64,000 nucleotides of DNA from Deltaproteobacteria bacterium GWA2_38_16 (GCA_001797335.1 MGPE01000002.1:174938-238937); one strand, 5' to 3'; positions 10,687 to 20,953 are shown, counted from the stretch's first letter. Notes: generated by a model from the letters alone, not told the origin. Numbers and translations: made by a program.

Positions 10687-12070
10687 CTCTCAACCAAATT
10701 CTATCGTTATCTCTAAATTGTCCCCAATAGGTGTCATCTTTCCCAATGATAGAATCTAGGCCCATAGAAACATTAATCTGAGAAATGGGGACCCATAAAA
10801 GTCCATTTTTCCATAGTCCTTGATCCAAAGAAAACGCTACTTCAGAGGCCGAAAATAAAGAAAGTTTTGGAATCGGCTTCCAGCTAATTTTCCCTATAAA
10901 GTTATGAAGCGATGGAGAAGGAATTTTAAAATTAGGATCTATGTAAGGATGAAATTGTTTGGTAGAAGAAAAACCTAAAAGTACCTGTACAGGAGGAAGC
11001 CATAATTTTTCTTTGGTTTGAATAAAGAAGGCATTTTTCCATTCTTGACTTTGAGCCAAATCTTCTCGAATACCTTCAGGGTTATCTGGAATCCGATAAA
11101 GGCTCTCTAAAGAAAGATCGACAAATGAATTTTGAACTTTGCCTTCTAATCCATAGGCAAACTGTCTATAAAATTTAGGATATACATCCACATTTCCTTC
11201 TACAGCACTATTTTGTGGAATATTTAACAGCCCATCAATTTTAATTCTAGGACGTGGATCATAGGTATTTACCATAATGCCGGACAATTTATACTGATCA
11301 AAAAAATCTTTAAGCGTCATCCGAATCATCCAACCCGCTTTAAAAATAACATCACTCACTTTTGGGATATGAAGCTTATAGTTTAAAGGAACCGGCGCTG
11401 TCCCAACAGTAGCCGTGTAATATAGGGGCAATGCCCACCGAGATGGAGAATAAAATTTTCCTTTATCATTGGTATCATAAATAGGGCCTCCGAGATTTGG
11501 GACAAACAAAGGACTTAAAATCAACTCAATATCTAGCAGATCCTGTTGAACAGAGGTTAAAAATCCCACCACCCCGTTAGCGCGGGTTTGAAGAGGATCA
11601 ATCGCAAATTTAGGGAAAAGCTGTTTTATAGGACTATATTCATCGGGGCCTCCCCAGTCTGGCAATATTCGCCCCACCTTAAAAGAAGCAATGGAATGTT
11701 TATAAATGCTATGCCAGCCCACATACGCAGATTGAAGATCAAGCCAACCAGACGATGTTTTAGGAAATGCCCACCAAAGATCCCCCTTGGCTGCAATATC
11801 TATATGATCGCTCAAGGAATACAAAAAATCTGTGCCTAAGCTTATTCTTGATTCAAAAGATTGCCCGGTTCCATGTGAAGAGGCATAAAAAAAGTTATTG
11901 AGCTCAGGTAGAAACTTGGCCTCCTGTGAAGAAGATAAAGAAGAGGGATTACTCTTCCAAAAGGGCTGAATCTGTGTGTTTTCCTGGGCACTTACCAGGC
12001 CATCCATACTGCCTAAAACACAGAGGCACACTCCCAAAACAACACTCCATACACGTCTATTTACCTGCAT
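10670..12070 (-). CDS. Predicted outer-membrane beta-barrel/porin-like protein
   Basis: Start MQVNRRVWSVVLGVCLCVLGSMDGLVSAQ (signal peptide) with SD AAGGAG; C-terminal ...RGAYAF (terminal aromatic residue). Confidence 0.6.
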   Translation of the reverse strand: MQVNRRVWSVVLGVCLCVLGSMDGLVSAQENTQIQPFWKSNPSSLSSSQEAKFLPELNNFFYASSHGTGQSFESRISLGTDFLYSLSDHIDIAAKGDLWWAFPKTSSGWLDLQSAYVGWHSIYKHSIASFKVGRILPDWGGPDEYSPIKQLFPKFAIDPLQTRANGVVGFLTSVQQDLLDIELILSPLFVPNLGGPIYDTNDKGKFYSPSRWALPLYYTATVGTAPVPLNYKLHIPKVSDVIFKAGWMIRMTLKDFFDQYKLSGIMVNTYDPRPRIKIDGLLNIPQNSAVEGNVDVYPKFYRQFAYGLEGKVQNSFVDLSLESLYRIPDNPEGIREDLAQSQEWKNAFFIQTKEKLWLPPVQVLLGFSSTKQFHPYIDPNFKIPSPSLHNFIGKISWKPIPKLSLFSASEVAFSLDQGLWKNGLLWVPISQINVSMGLDSIIGKDDTYWGQFRDNDRIWLRGAYAF

Positions 12071-12071
12071 C

Positions 12072-12099
12072 TTTGCTCCTTCTATATAGAAGGAGCAAA
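12072..12099. promoter_or_regulatory. Perfect 28-bp palindrome spanning the SD of the porin-like gene
   Basis: TTTGCTCCTTCTATATAGAAGGAGCAAA equals its own reverse complement; ends 1 nt before the ATG at 12070 (minus strand). Confidence 0.7.
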
Positions 12100-12153
12100 C
12101 TTTATGCCATAAGTAGCTTTTCATAAGCAACTGATTTTATTGGATTTTTATGA

Positions 12154-14160
12154 TTAGTGTTTTTCAAGAAAAAGGTTGACAGTGCCCATTTTGGGCACCC
12201 AAAGCTCTTCTTCATAAAGTTCAAGGTCTAAGGTTGGATAAAGGCCAATATCCCCCCTATATTTACGAAAAAGTCTTTCTTGAACCCCAGGGGCCTCTTT
12301 TAAGGTCTCTGTCAAAACCAGCTGATCTTGCAAAAGAGACATCATCTGCCCATAGACATCAGAACTTAACTCATCTATTTCTAAAAAATGCTCTTCTTCC
12401 AATTCCATCCATTGAAATACTGTCAGAGAGGGTTCTGGATCATTCCAAAAATAATATACCTCCTGATCAGAAGGTTTTTTTCGATCTTTCCCATAAAAAG
12501 AAGTGTATTCAATTTCAGGAATAGAAAAATTCTCTCCCCGTGAAATCCAATCAGGCTCCACAAAAACAAATTCCAACGGATATTGCGACTGAAATTCTTG
12601 AATCACTTTTTGAAAAATTTTTACTTTTTCTTCTGCAGTCATCTCTTGAGAAATTAACGAATGATACGCCTTCTCAAATTGTGACTTTCTTCCTTCTAAA
12701 TGAGAAAACATCTGATCTCTCATTTTCATATTCATAATGCCCCCGCAAAACCACATCAGGGCAGCCAACATGAAATCCCCCCCAGAGCTTAAATATTGTC
12801 CTTTGGTTTCTTCCAAAGCGTTGACTAAAGCAATGGCAGGGGGATAAGCCGATGTCTTGTCTTGAGACAAAATCTCCTGAGCCATTGTAAAATAAAATTG
12901 CAATGCTTCTTTTAATTTCTCTTGGGTAATGTGTGAATATTTTTTAAGTTCACGGGCTAAAAGTATTTTTTGCTCATCTAAATCAGATTCTAATTTTTGA
13001 ATATGATCTTTCGACCCCCGATCAGAGTCGGAGGCGACAACGGAAAGATCTAGATCAAAAATAGACAGGGCTTCTTGTTCCAATACTCCTAAAAATTCTT
13101 TAGAAAAAATATCACGATAAAAACCCTGAATGAGCGTTTTGGCTTCTCCTGCATGAGCCGGATCTTTTTCTTTATAGACATCTAAAGAAGGAAACGTAAA
13201 CCACACGGCTTGAAGTTTAGCTTTAGGTATTCTTAAAAGAATTTTCACTTCAGAATGTTCTTTTAAAAATTGATCCACCTCTTCAGGAGTCCGAGTTTCA
13301 TCCGGATGATTCTGCTTAAATTGGGCATAACTGTTTTTTAAAGACTCATGATAATCCGAAATGTGATCTCGTAAGTATTGAGGGCCAAAGTCATCTCGGT
13401 AGCGCCCTTTTCTCCGAAGTTCTTCTTCAATTAAATATTTTAAAATCTCTTTTTTGGTCTGGCGATAGATATTTTCTTTAATCTGTGCCTTAGTCTCTTC
13501 CATCCATCGCCGCCAAATATACTGCTTTAATTTAGAAATTGTATAATATTCCAAAACGCCTTGAGACGCATTAACCCCCAGCAATAATTTATCCATCAAT
13601 GCTTCTTGAAACAGTGGATGTTCATATCGCTTTAAAAGATCTCCCATGCTTTTTTCAACATGTCCGTCCAGTTGACTTCGACTTGGAAGTGCACGCCCCC
13701 GACTGCTGCTATAAATAGATTCTGAAATTCTTTTTCCCGCATAAGTATCTATTTCTAGATCCAAGATTTTATCTAAAAGATAAAATTGACTAAAGGCCTG
13801 AGCATCCCCTTTCCAGGGATCTTCTTTTATTTTTTCTTGAAACAGGGTCTTTCGAAGGGAAAAATCCTGATTTTGATGATGAAAAGATAAAATAACAACA
13901 TCTTCTTGAAATAAAAATCGCTGCATTTCTCGTCTAACCGTTCTGGCAGCAGAAACAATATCCGCATTAGGTTCAAGCTCAATGACTTGAAGTAAAAAAT
14001 CCAATGCATGAGAAGATGGAAATTGAGCTAAGTCCAAAACCAATGTTTTACGAACGGTAGGATCTATCTCAGAATTAAGACGCTGAACAATATCAGAATA
14101 TGTTTCCGATATGGAAATTCCAGGAATCAGTAAAAAAATGAAAAGAAGCTTTTTTACCAT
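12154..14160 (-). CDS. Hypothetical exported protein
   Basis: 668 aa, signal peptide MVKKLLFIFLLIPGISISE; start overlaps the previous gene's stop. Confidence 0.55.
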   Translation of the reverse strand: MVKKLLFIFLLIPGISISETYSDIVQRLNSEIDPTVRKTLVLDLAQFPSSHALDFLLQVIELEPNADIVSAARTVRREMQRFLFQEDVVILSFHHQNQDFSLRKTLFQEKIKEDPWKGDAQAFSQFYLLDKILDLEIDTYAGKRISESIYSSSRGRALPSRSQLDGHVEKSMGDLLKRYEHPLFQEALMDKLLLGVNASQGVLEYYTISKLKQYIWRRWMEETKAQIKENIYRQTKKEILKYLIEEELRRKGRYRDDFGPQYLRDHISDYHESLKNSYAQFKQNHPDETRTPEEVDQFLKEHSEVKILLRIPKAKLQAVWFTFPSLDVYKEKDPAHAGEAKTLIQGFYRDIFSKEFLGVLEQEALSIFDLDLSVVASDSDRGSKDHIQKLESDLDEQKILLARELKKYSHITQEKLKEALQFYFTMAQEILSQDKTSAYPPAIALVNALEETKGQYLSSGGDFMLAALMWFCGGIMNMKMRDQMFSHLEGRKSQFEKAYHSLISQEMTAEEKVKIFQKVIQEFQSQYPLEFVFVEPDWISRGENFSIPEIEYTSFYGKDRKKPSDQEVYYFWNDPEPSLTVFQWMELEEEHFLEIDELSSDVYGQMMSLLQDQLVLTETLKEAPGVQERLFRKYRGDIGLYPTLDLELYEEELWVPKMGTVNLFLEKH

Positions 14161-15539
14161 ATGACTTCAAAATCGGTGGTAAAAATAATTTCTCCATCTC
14201 TGTCTGGATCTGAGGATTCAAGCACGTATCCCAAATTTAATTTAAGTGCGACACTATAATCCACCAAGGGATATAAGAGGCCAACTGAAAATACCGAACC
14301 ATCGGACAAGGCTATTTGCGGATCATCTTGTTGAGACTGAAAACGAGCCCCAATTTCTATGGGGCGAGCCGGTTTTAATTTTTTACCCGGTTCTGGCTCT
14401 GGATCAGAAGGTTTAATCTTTTTCGTCCACCCCACAACCCACGACTGATCGGTAATATCTCCCGTTTTACGACGACGAACAAATTCAGTAAAAATTTCTC
14501 CCAGTTCTTGTCCTGTTAATAAATTTAAATCAATTTTCATTCCAAACACAGACATTTCTTGAGTTAAGGTGGGATCTGTCACGGCATCTGTCTCACCAGC
14601 CGTTGATTTGCCAGAACCAATTCGGGCAAATCCACCCCAAAGATCAATGGGTTTAAAATTAAACACCTTAAAGCGATTTAAGACAGATAAAGACATCAAA
14701 ACTCTCACCGCAAAATCATCCATTCCCCCATTATCTTTATCCAAATTAAAACTAGCTGCCTGAACCCAAACTTGTCTTTCGATGATATCGGGATTGGGAT
14801 TTGGCGGATCCATATGTCCCAAACCAATATCTGCACGAATGGCCATAGAAGTATTGAGTTTATATTTATCTAAAATCGATTTATTGGAAAAAACAGAGGC
14901 TTCTACCACTTCGTGAAGAAAAGGCTCTTGAACTTGTCCTAAATATACTTTGACCTCCACTTGATCTTTATTGATGGGACGATAATAAATATAGGCACTT
15001 TCAAAATCGAGTTTTGAAACTTGATCCCTAAGCTCTCCTTTGACAACTTCATCTTCCAAAAATTTTCGAACGTTTAAAGAAATTTCAGAGCCCCATCCTG
15101 AAACCCGAACAAAAGGAGTAATTTTGGCATAATACACACTCATCCGATCTGTACCACCACTGCTTCTCGAATTCATCCCAGGGTTAATGTCAAACTTAAC
15201 CCCATAAGCACCGTCTGAACCAATGGAGTTGACCATGTAGCGCCCTCTTAAATCTTGGTTTCTTTCTAACCAACGCTCTTGTTTATCTTCCTCTTCTTTC
15301 TTTTTATCTGCAAGTTTTCGAGCAATAGCGCCGGGAAGACGTCGTTGAACTTCTTGCTCTACCTGCGCTGGCAACTGTTCATCCAAAGCCTCTTGAACGG
15401 CTTTTCGAATTTGGGCTTCTAAATCTGGATTGGTAATGGGAGGTTCTGGTTCTGTCCCCTGACCAAAGCTAATGGGACTATATAAATAGACCAGTAATAA
15501 AAATAAGACAAAACACAGTAACCGATTGATATTTCTCAT
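14154..15539 (-). CDS. Hypothetical outer-membrane protein with N-terminal helical region
   Basis: Signal peptide, charged helix (DLEAQIRKAVQEALDEQLPAQVEQEVQRRL), beta-rich body ending ...FEVIW. Confidence 0.55.
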   Translation of the reverse strand: MRNINRLLCFVLFLLLVYLYSPISFGQGTEPEPPITNPDLEAQIRKAVQEALDEQLPAQVEQEVQRRLPGAIARKLADKKKEEEDKQERWLERNQDLRGRYMVNSIGSDGAYGVKFDINPGMNSRSSGGTDRMSVYYAKITPFVRVSGWGSEISLNVRKFLEDEVVKGELRDQVSKLDFESAYIYYRPINKDQVEVKVYLGQVQEPFLHEVVEASVFSNKSILDKYKLNTSMAIRADIGLGHMDPPNPNPDIIERQVWVQAASFNLDKDNGGMDDFAVRVLMSLSVLNRFKVFNFKPIDLWGGFARIGSGKSTAGETDAVTDPTLTQEMSVFGMKIDLNLLTGQELGEIFTEFVRRRKTGDITDQSWVVGWTKKIKPSDPEPEPGKKLKPARPIEIGARFQSQQDDPQIALSDGSVFSVGLLYPLVDYSVALKLNLGYVLESSDPDRDGEIIFTTDFEVIW

Positions 15540-15570
15540 GTTTCCCCCCATAAAAAAGGCCATAAAAAAA

Positions 15571-15595
15571 GGGCATCGGTAAAGAACCGATACCC
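15571..15595 (-). terminator. Rho-independent terminator-like hairpin
   Basis: Minus strand GGGTATCGGTTCTTTACCGATGCCC followed by TTTTTTT, downstream of the PLD genes. Confidence 0.7.
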
Positions 15596-15648
15596 TTATT
15601 ATTGGGCATCAGAAATAGCATAAAAACTAGTCAAAGACAAGGCTGGAA

Positions 15649-17859
15649 TTAATATGAAAATCCGGGCGTGTAGGAGTTATTTTTATTGGGCTCCCAATCA
15701 GACGGTTTACTATAATGTCTTAACCCATACCAATAAAGTGCATATTGATCACTGGCATAATTTTCCTGATGTACCTCAAAATTATCCCAATCAAAATCCC
15801 TATGAATTCTTTCTAAAGACTGTCCTTTGGAAAGTTTGAGTTTAAATTGCTTCCCTCCTCCTAATAAGAAATCTACAAAATCTCCCATCACTGAAAGAGA
15901 AAAAGCACCATTCACATCAAACCGATCAGAAATCGTAAATTTATCGGGATAAAAAAGAGTAACAAAATTATAGGGCATTAATCCATTGCCCACCATGCTA
16001 TCTCCAGGATCTGAACATACAAAAAGTTTTGGATAAAATTCATAAAATTCTTTAGGCTTTCGGCCATGAATAGCTTCAAATTGCTCAGAGAATTGTTCTA
16101 AAAAAGGTTCCAAATATTCTAATTTAAAATCTCTTCCCACAATAAGTCCATACTCTCCAGGCTCCAAAGTTTGAAGTTCTGGATGTAAAAAATACGCTTC
16201 TTCAGGATGATTAAGCCCATACGTATTATTGAGAGGATCATTGTAGTAAGAGACTAAATCATCGGTCGTCCCACTGAGCTTTGGATCTTCATACCAAGGA
16301 ATATTCCCATTCCAAAGCTTCCATCCCGTTATATCCACTTCTTGTCTATTGGGATTATAAAGTTCCACATACCGTCCATCTGTACCCTGGGGAGAATCAA
16401 ATAAAATTTCTGAAATCTCTAGCGGCTTTTGATCTTGAGGAAATTCATCGATTTGCCATTGAGGAGGCGCATATTCTGGATACGCATTTTTATAAGTTGG
16501 CGCAAACACTTCTTGATAAACCTGCTCTACCAACTCAGGATCTCGAATAATAATCGCACTTTCATCATTTGTATTTTCAGCGCTGGTACTAAAATTATAA
16601 GATCCTAAAATTAAAATCTTTCGATCAATAATAATAAATTTATGATGCAGCATCCCTCGAAAAGCGGCCATGCGAACGGGAATATTCATATTTAACATTT
16701 CTTGATAGGGCCCTTTGGTAGCTCCTAAGCGATTAAAAATTCCATACACATATACTTTTTGAACCCGTCCTCCAAGTTCCCCGGGAGGGTAAAAATAAGT
16801 AGCTGCATTGTAAAATTTCCCTTCGTTTTCTTTTCCACCGTAAGCAGAAATTAATTCTTTCCATTGAGTATCTGGAATAATACTGTCAGAAAAAGTGCCA
16901 TCGTCATTTCCTGTTCTTAAAATCCCTTCTTTAATATTTTGCCAAGGTTCTTCACGAATGGCGACGGGATAAATATTATAAGGATTATATTGTGTTTTAT
17001 CGGTGAGAGCTTTGTTCATGATAGTTTGATAAATCATGGCATTGTCTAACGTATACGTAGCAAAGTGAATGGATTCTTGAGCAGAATATAAGGCTTCCAC
17101 TACCTGTTTTTGAATATTATGAAGAGGAGCAAAATAAAATTCTATTTTTGATCCATTAATCTCTTTTGAAGGATAGGAAATAGCATCTCCAAGTCCAAAA
17201 AAATCTTTGGCATCTAAGCCATTAATGGTAGAGGGTTGATCTGAAACTACCTGTAGATTTTCTCCAACACTAAACACTCCCCCTTTTTGTTTTTGAAATT
17301 TTCCCTCAACCATTTGTTTAAAATCTAAATAAAAAATATCAGCCACTTCGGAGTCTCTAATTAAAAAGGACAGATTCCCATTTTCCAATGAACACGAAGG
17401 AGTAATATTAGTAGACCCCATCCAGACTCGAGCCCTGGAAGTTCCTCGATCTATAATGCAATACTTATTGTGTTGAAGACGTTTGTGGTGAGCATCAGAG
17501 GCACCATCATCGATCATTTGAACGCCTGCCGCTTCTAATTTTTGTCGTTGAGCCACATATTCTGCCACCCCATGTTCAGCAGCATCATACCATTCCGCAT
17601 CTGTCGTGAGCGTTACTGAAACTCCTCGTTTTTTAGCTCGAATAAACGCATCCGCAATTTTAGGATCACTAATTTGAAAAAAAGAACCTTCTAATGTTTT
17701 TTTAGCTGCATCGATTTCTCGGATTAAATTAGGCCTAGGCCCCTTACCATTGGGATTATCATTGGGAGGAAGTGTATAAAAAAAATCAATAGATGAAGCA
17801 AAAACTGAAATAGACGTGAAATAAAAAACAAAGATAATACTTTTTAAAAATGGCCTCAT
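15649..17859 (-). CDS. Exported phospholipase D-like protein with C-terminal lamin-tail-like domain
   Basis: HNKYCIIDRG and HHKFIIIDRKI HKD motifs; LEISEILFDSPQGTDGRYVELYNPNRQEVDITGWKLWNG resembles LTD. Confidence 0.78.
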   Translation of the reverse strand: MRPFLKSIIFVFYFTSISVFASSIDFFYTLPPNDNPNGKGPRPNLIREIDAAKKTLEGSFFQISDPKIADAFIRAKKRGVSVTLTTDAEWYDAAEHGVAEYVAQRQKLEAAGVQMIDDGASDAHHKRLQHNKYCIIDRGTSRARVWMGSTNITPSCSLENGNLSFLIRDSEVADIFYLDFKQMVEGKFQKQKGGVFSVGENLQVVSDQPSTINGLDAKDFFGLGDAISYPSKEINGSKIEFYFAPLHNIQKQVVEALYSAQESIHFATYTLDNAMIYQTIMNKALTDKTQYNPYNIYPVAIREEPWQNIKEGILRTGNDDGTFSDSIIPDTQWKELISAYGGKENEGKFYNAATYFYPPGELGGRVQKVYVYGIFNRLGATKGPYQEMLNMNIPVRMAAFRGMLHHKFIIIDRKILILGSYNFSTSAENTNDESAIIIRDPELVEQVYQEVFAPTYKNAYPEYAPPQWQIDEFPQDQKPLEISEILFDSPQGTDGRYVELYNPNRQEVDITGWKLWNGNIPWYEDPKLSGTTDDLVSYYNDPLNNTYGLNHPEEAYFLHPELQTLEPGEYGLIVGRDFKLEYLEPFLEQFSEQFEAIHGRKPKEFYEFYPKLFVCSDPGDSMVGNGLMPYNFVTLFYPDKFTISDRFDVNGAFSLSVMGDFVDFLLGGGKQFKLKLSKGQSLERIHRDFDWDNFEVHQENYASDQYALYWYGLRHYSKPSDWEPNKNNSYTPGFSY

Positions 17860-19274
17860 CTTCTTTCTCCTCTTTTCTTTTTCTTCTTTGTATTCCTGGA
17901 GTTAATTTTTCTTTTTGCCCAATACATATCTTCTGGTTTTATTTTTTCAAAAAATCCTGGGACTTCTTTTTCTAAAAGATCATATAACTCATCAATTTCA
18001 GATACCCATAAACTCATAGGATCAAAGTGAAGAGGGATGCGACTTTGTTTTTGAATATCTCGTTTATGATCTTGAAATGAATCCCGATTTTTATCCCAAA
18101 TATTTAAAAAATTCTCCGTGTAACTTTGCGCCACCTCTGAAAGTTCTTCTCCGCTGTAATGGACCACGTTTTCAAACGTATTAAACTCTGCATTCCTGGA
18201 CCAATTATAGCTGCCGCTCCACACATCGGTTCCATCAATAACCATATATTTATGGTGCATTTGAGGATCAATGGCATAATAAAAAATATACGCAGCATAT
18301 TTAATTCGAGTATCAATTCCCCCTTCTGAAAGATAGCGACTAAACTTCATTTTCCCCGCTAATTCATCAGGACGTTGACGATATCGGCTCATTTGTTCTT
18401 CATGGGCCCGAGGAGTAATATGTTCTTGTGTGTCTAAAATCACCCGAATATCTAAATTTGGATTTTCTTTTTTGGCTTCAATCAAGGCATCGGCCAATGG
18501 CTTTAACCTAAAATGTCCGGTGGCTACATAGATAGATTTTTTGGCACTGCGAATGGCACTTTCAAGACTCCAAGATACCACTCGATTTCCATTTAATGGA
18601 AATTTAACAGTGGTTTTAAAATTGCTACTGGTAAAAACCGGAGCAATCGATGGCGAAGAAGAAAGCGTTGTTTGATAAGAAGGCCGGTCGGATTGCTCAG
18701 AGTCATCAGGGAAATCATAACTATAATTCCACATCAGCTGAAATTCTTTTTGAAAATCGGTGGTAATTTCTGGCTCATTTCTGATTTCTGCCAAATTCTC
18801 ATCATGCCCCGTGTCAGCCCGACTTGAAAAATTTCCACTTCCGTTCAGTAACACCGTATGAGAAAAATCCTCATCTCCTTTAAGCCCGTCCGGAAATCCA
18901 TCGATAATCACAAATTTATGGTGCATGATCTTAGAAACATATCGAATATCGACCCCTAGATGTTCTAAAGCTTCACTTTGATCTGACTTAGAGGTGGCAC
19001 CGGGAGCATCCCCTTCTGTATTGGCAGCATCATCAAAAATCATTCGAATCGCTATTCGAGGCTTCTTTTTCTTTACCGTTTGAAGAGCCCCTAAAATCTT
19101 GGAACTACTAAAGTTATACATGGCAATATCAATACTTTTTTTAGCCTCTAAAATGTCCCTGACAATGGCATCGTGGGCTCCTCCATGAGGGCTAAAATAA
19201 GTCTGTACGGAAGTCCATCCAGAGATTGAAAAGATTAAAAGGAGGGAGAAAGAGAAGAAAAAGCGTTTAAACAT
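17856..19274 (-). CDS. Exported phospholipase D-like protein
   Basis: Signal peptide; two HKD motifs MHHKFVIIDG and MHHKYMVIDG; 4-nt overlap with the next gene. Confidence 0.8.
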   Translation of the reverse strand: MFKRFFFSFSLLLIFSISGWTSVQTYFSPHGGAHDAIVRDILEAKKSIDIAMYNFSSSKILGALQTVKKKKPRIAIRMIFDDAANTEGDAPGATSKSDQSEALEHLGVDIRYVSKIMHHKFVIIDGFPDGLKGDEDFSHTVLLNGSGNFSSRADTGHDENLAEIRNEPEITTDFQKEFQLMWNYSYDFPDDSEQSDRPSYQTTLSSSPSIAPVFTSSNFKTTVKFPLNGNRVVSWSLESAIRSAKKSIYVATGHFRLKPLADALIEAKKENPNLDIRVILDTQEHITPRAHEEQMSRYRQRPDELAGKMKFSRYLSEGGIDTRIKYAAYIFYYAIDPQMHHKYMVIDGTDVWSGSYNWSRNAEFNTFENVVHYSGEELSEVAQSYTENFLNIWDKNRDSFQDHKRDIQKQSRIPLHFDPMSLWVSEIDELYDLLEKEVPGFFEKIKPEDMYWAKRKINSRNTKKKKKRGERR

Positions 19275-19323
19275 TAGGTAGCTTTATAATGATGGTTTTA
19301 AGGAAAGTCAATCTTCAAGAAGC

Positions 19324-19436
19324 GAAGGCCAGCTTTCGTATTTCTGATTCTCTTATACTTCTAAGAAGGACCTATGTCGATTTCAGGCCTTGGGCAGGGC
19401 ATCATCGACAATTCTTGAATCGCAAAGCTGGCCTTC
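19324..19436. repeat. Nested inverted-repeat element
   Basis: GAAGGCCAGCTTT (19324-19336) and AAAGCTGGCCTTC (19424-19436); inner TGTCGAT (19375-19381) and ATCGACA (19404-19410). Confidence 0.55.
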
Positions 19437-19591
19437 TTAATTAATATCGTGTGATGGCTTAACTGTAGCTAAAATTGATGCAGCATGTCAAGAATAAAAA
19501 ATTAAACTATTTTTAAAAACAACCGATACGTGCTCATGCTAGGTTGAGGATGGTCCTCTTCCGCATTTAATAAAATAAGGAGAAAACAATA

Positions 19592-19951
19592 ATGAAAACC
19601 GTTAACTATTCACAGCTCATCAAAATGATTGAGCCAGGGAAAAATCACCCCATATTGATCAATACTCTTCCTAAGGAAGATTTTTTGAAAAATCATATCC
19701 CGGGATCGATTAATATTCCCGCAGAAAAAATCACACAAACCGCTCCTCAACTATTTGCAAAACATGATTGGATTGTTGTCTATTGTGCCAATCCAAAATG
19801 CACAGCCAGCCACACAGCCGCTGAAGAGTTAGAACAGGCTGGATTTGAAAATGTGTATCGTTTTGTAGGTGGATTAGAAGAGTGGAAGCAATTCAATAAA
19901 TATACTTGCACTGAAACAGGAACTCAAACACCCAAAAGATCCGCAGCTTAA
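19592..19951 (+). CDS. Rhodanese-like domain protein
   Basis: IVVYCANPKCTASHTAAEEL; SD AAGGAG. Confidence 0.82.
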   Translation: MKTVNYSQLIKMIEPGKNHPILINTLPKEDFLKNHIPGSINIPAEKITQTAPQLFAKHDWIVVYCANPKCTASHTAAEELEQAGFENVYRFVGGLEEWKQFNKYTCTETGTQTPKRSAA

Positions 19952-19961
19952 TTTAAGTGCT

Positions 19962-19992
19962 GTCATTCCCCGGTCAAAAGCCGGGGGATGAC
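19962..19992. repeat. Palindromic GTCATTCCCCGG...CCGGGGGATGAC element (possible terminator)
   Basis: Inverted-repeat arms; resembles the elements at 34978 and 35706. Confidence 0.65.
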
Positions 19993-19997
19993 ACACG

Positions 19998-20888
19998 TTA
20001 TTTTCTTACTGTTCTAAACCCTTCATTCACAAGAGCACGGACAAGATTCGGCAAACGCTCTAAAAGATCTGCTGAGCGCCCTCTGCGCATCATTTCACAC
20101 ATGACTCTAAAAGCAGTGGAATCTCGATCAACAGTAAGCTCATTTAATTCTTGATATGCTAAGTGAGCATCAATCGTTCTCGCTAAAAATTCTGAAAATG
20201 CTTCTGATTTTAAAAATGTTTCTGTACTTTTTAAAAGAACATCTCTATCCAAGGCATCCACAAGATCACTTCGAAGGTAATCCACATCCACTTTGGCACT
20301 CATAATTACTCGTACACGCTCACATGTTCTTGCTAAAGAAGGGCCACTAGAAACAGCAGAAGGATCATTCGGGAAATATCCCATTTTATATTTCGCAGAA
20401 ATCAACCCATAATCTTCTTGCTCTAACACCACTCGATGCTCAGCGTCTTGGAGCACAATTCTGTTGCCATGTTCTTCAATACTTAACCCACTTGCATCGG
20501 AATCTTGTCTAGAATAATCCAATAGGGCTTTGTAAAGAATTCCTTGCACAGAAGTAGGGCGAGTCGTAGGAGCTGCTTCTGTTTTAGACCAATCTGAAAT
20601 CCATTTTTCAAAATCCAAAGTCATAGAAAATTTATCAGCATGAGAATTCCACATAACTGAAATAGAATTTTTTCCATCGCTCACCGTAATACTCACACCA
20701 TTTCGGACAGATTTAATAGAAAGACCTATGCTGCTAGGTAGTCTTTTATCTGTCTGAGCCCATAAAGCATGAAATACCGTAGCCTGCATAGAATCAGCAC
20801 CTGCCCAATCGAACCGGATAGTTTCTTGGGCTTTGGCATTAAAAGAAAACAAAAGAACTAGAATCAAAAAAACATATATTTTTTTCAT
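19998..20888 (-). CDS. Hypothetical exported protein
   Basis: Signal peptide MKKIYVFLILVLLFSFNAKAQ; 296 aa; SD AAAGGAGTG. Confidence 0.55.
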   Translation of the reverse strand: MKKIYVFLILVLLFSFNAKAQETIRFDWAGADSMQATVFHALWAQTDKRLPSSIGLSIKSVRNGVSITVSDGKNSISVMWNSHADKFSMTLDFEKWISDWSKTEAAPTTRPTSVQGILYKALLDYSRQDSDASGLSIEEHGNRIVLQDAEHRVVLEQEDYGLISAKYKMGYFPNDPSAVSSGPSLARTCERVRVIMSAKVDVDYLRSDLVDALDRDVLLKSTETFLKSEAFSEFLARTIDAHLAYQELNELTVDRDSTAFRVMCEMMRRGRSADLLERLPNLVRALVNEGFRTVRK

Positions 20889-20953
20889 AAAAAGACACTC
20901 CTTTGTTGTAGCAGGGCAGCACAGTATATATAATGGAAAGCCTCAAAAGTCAA

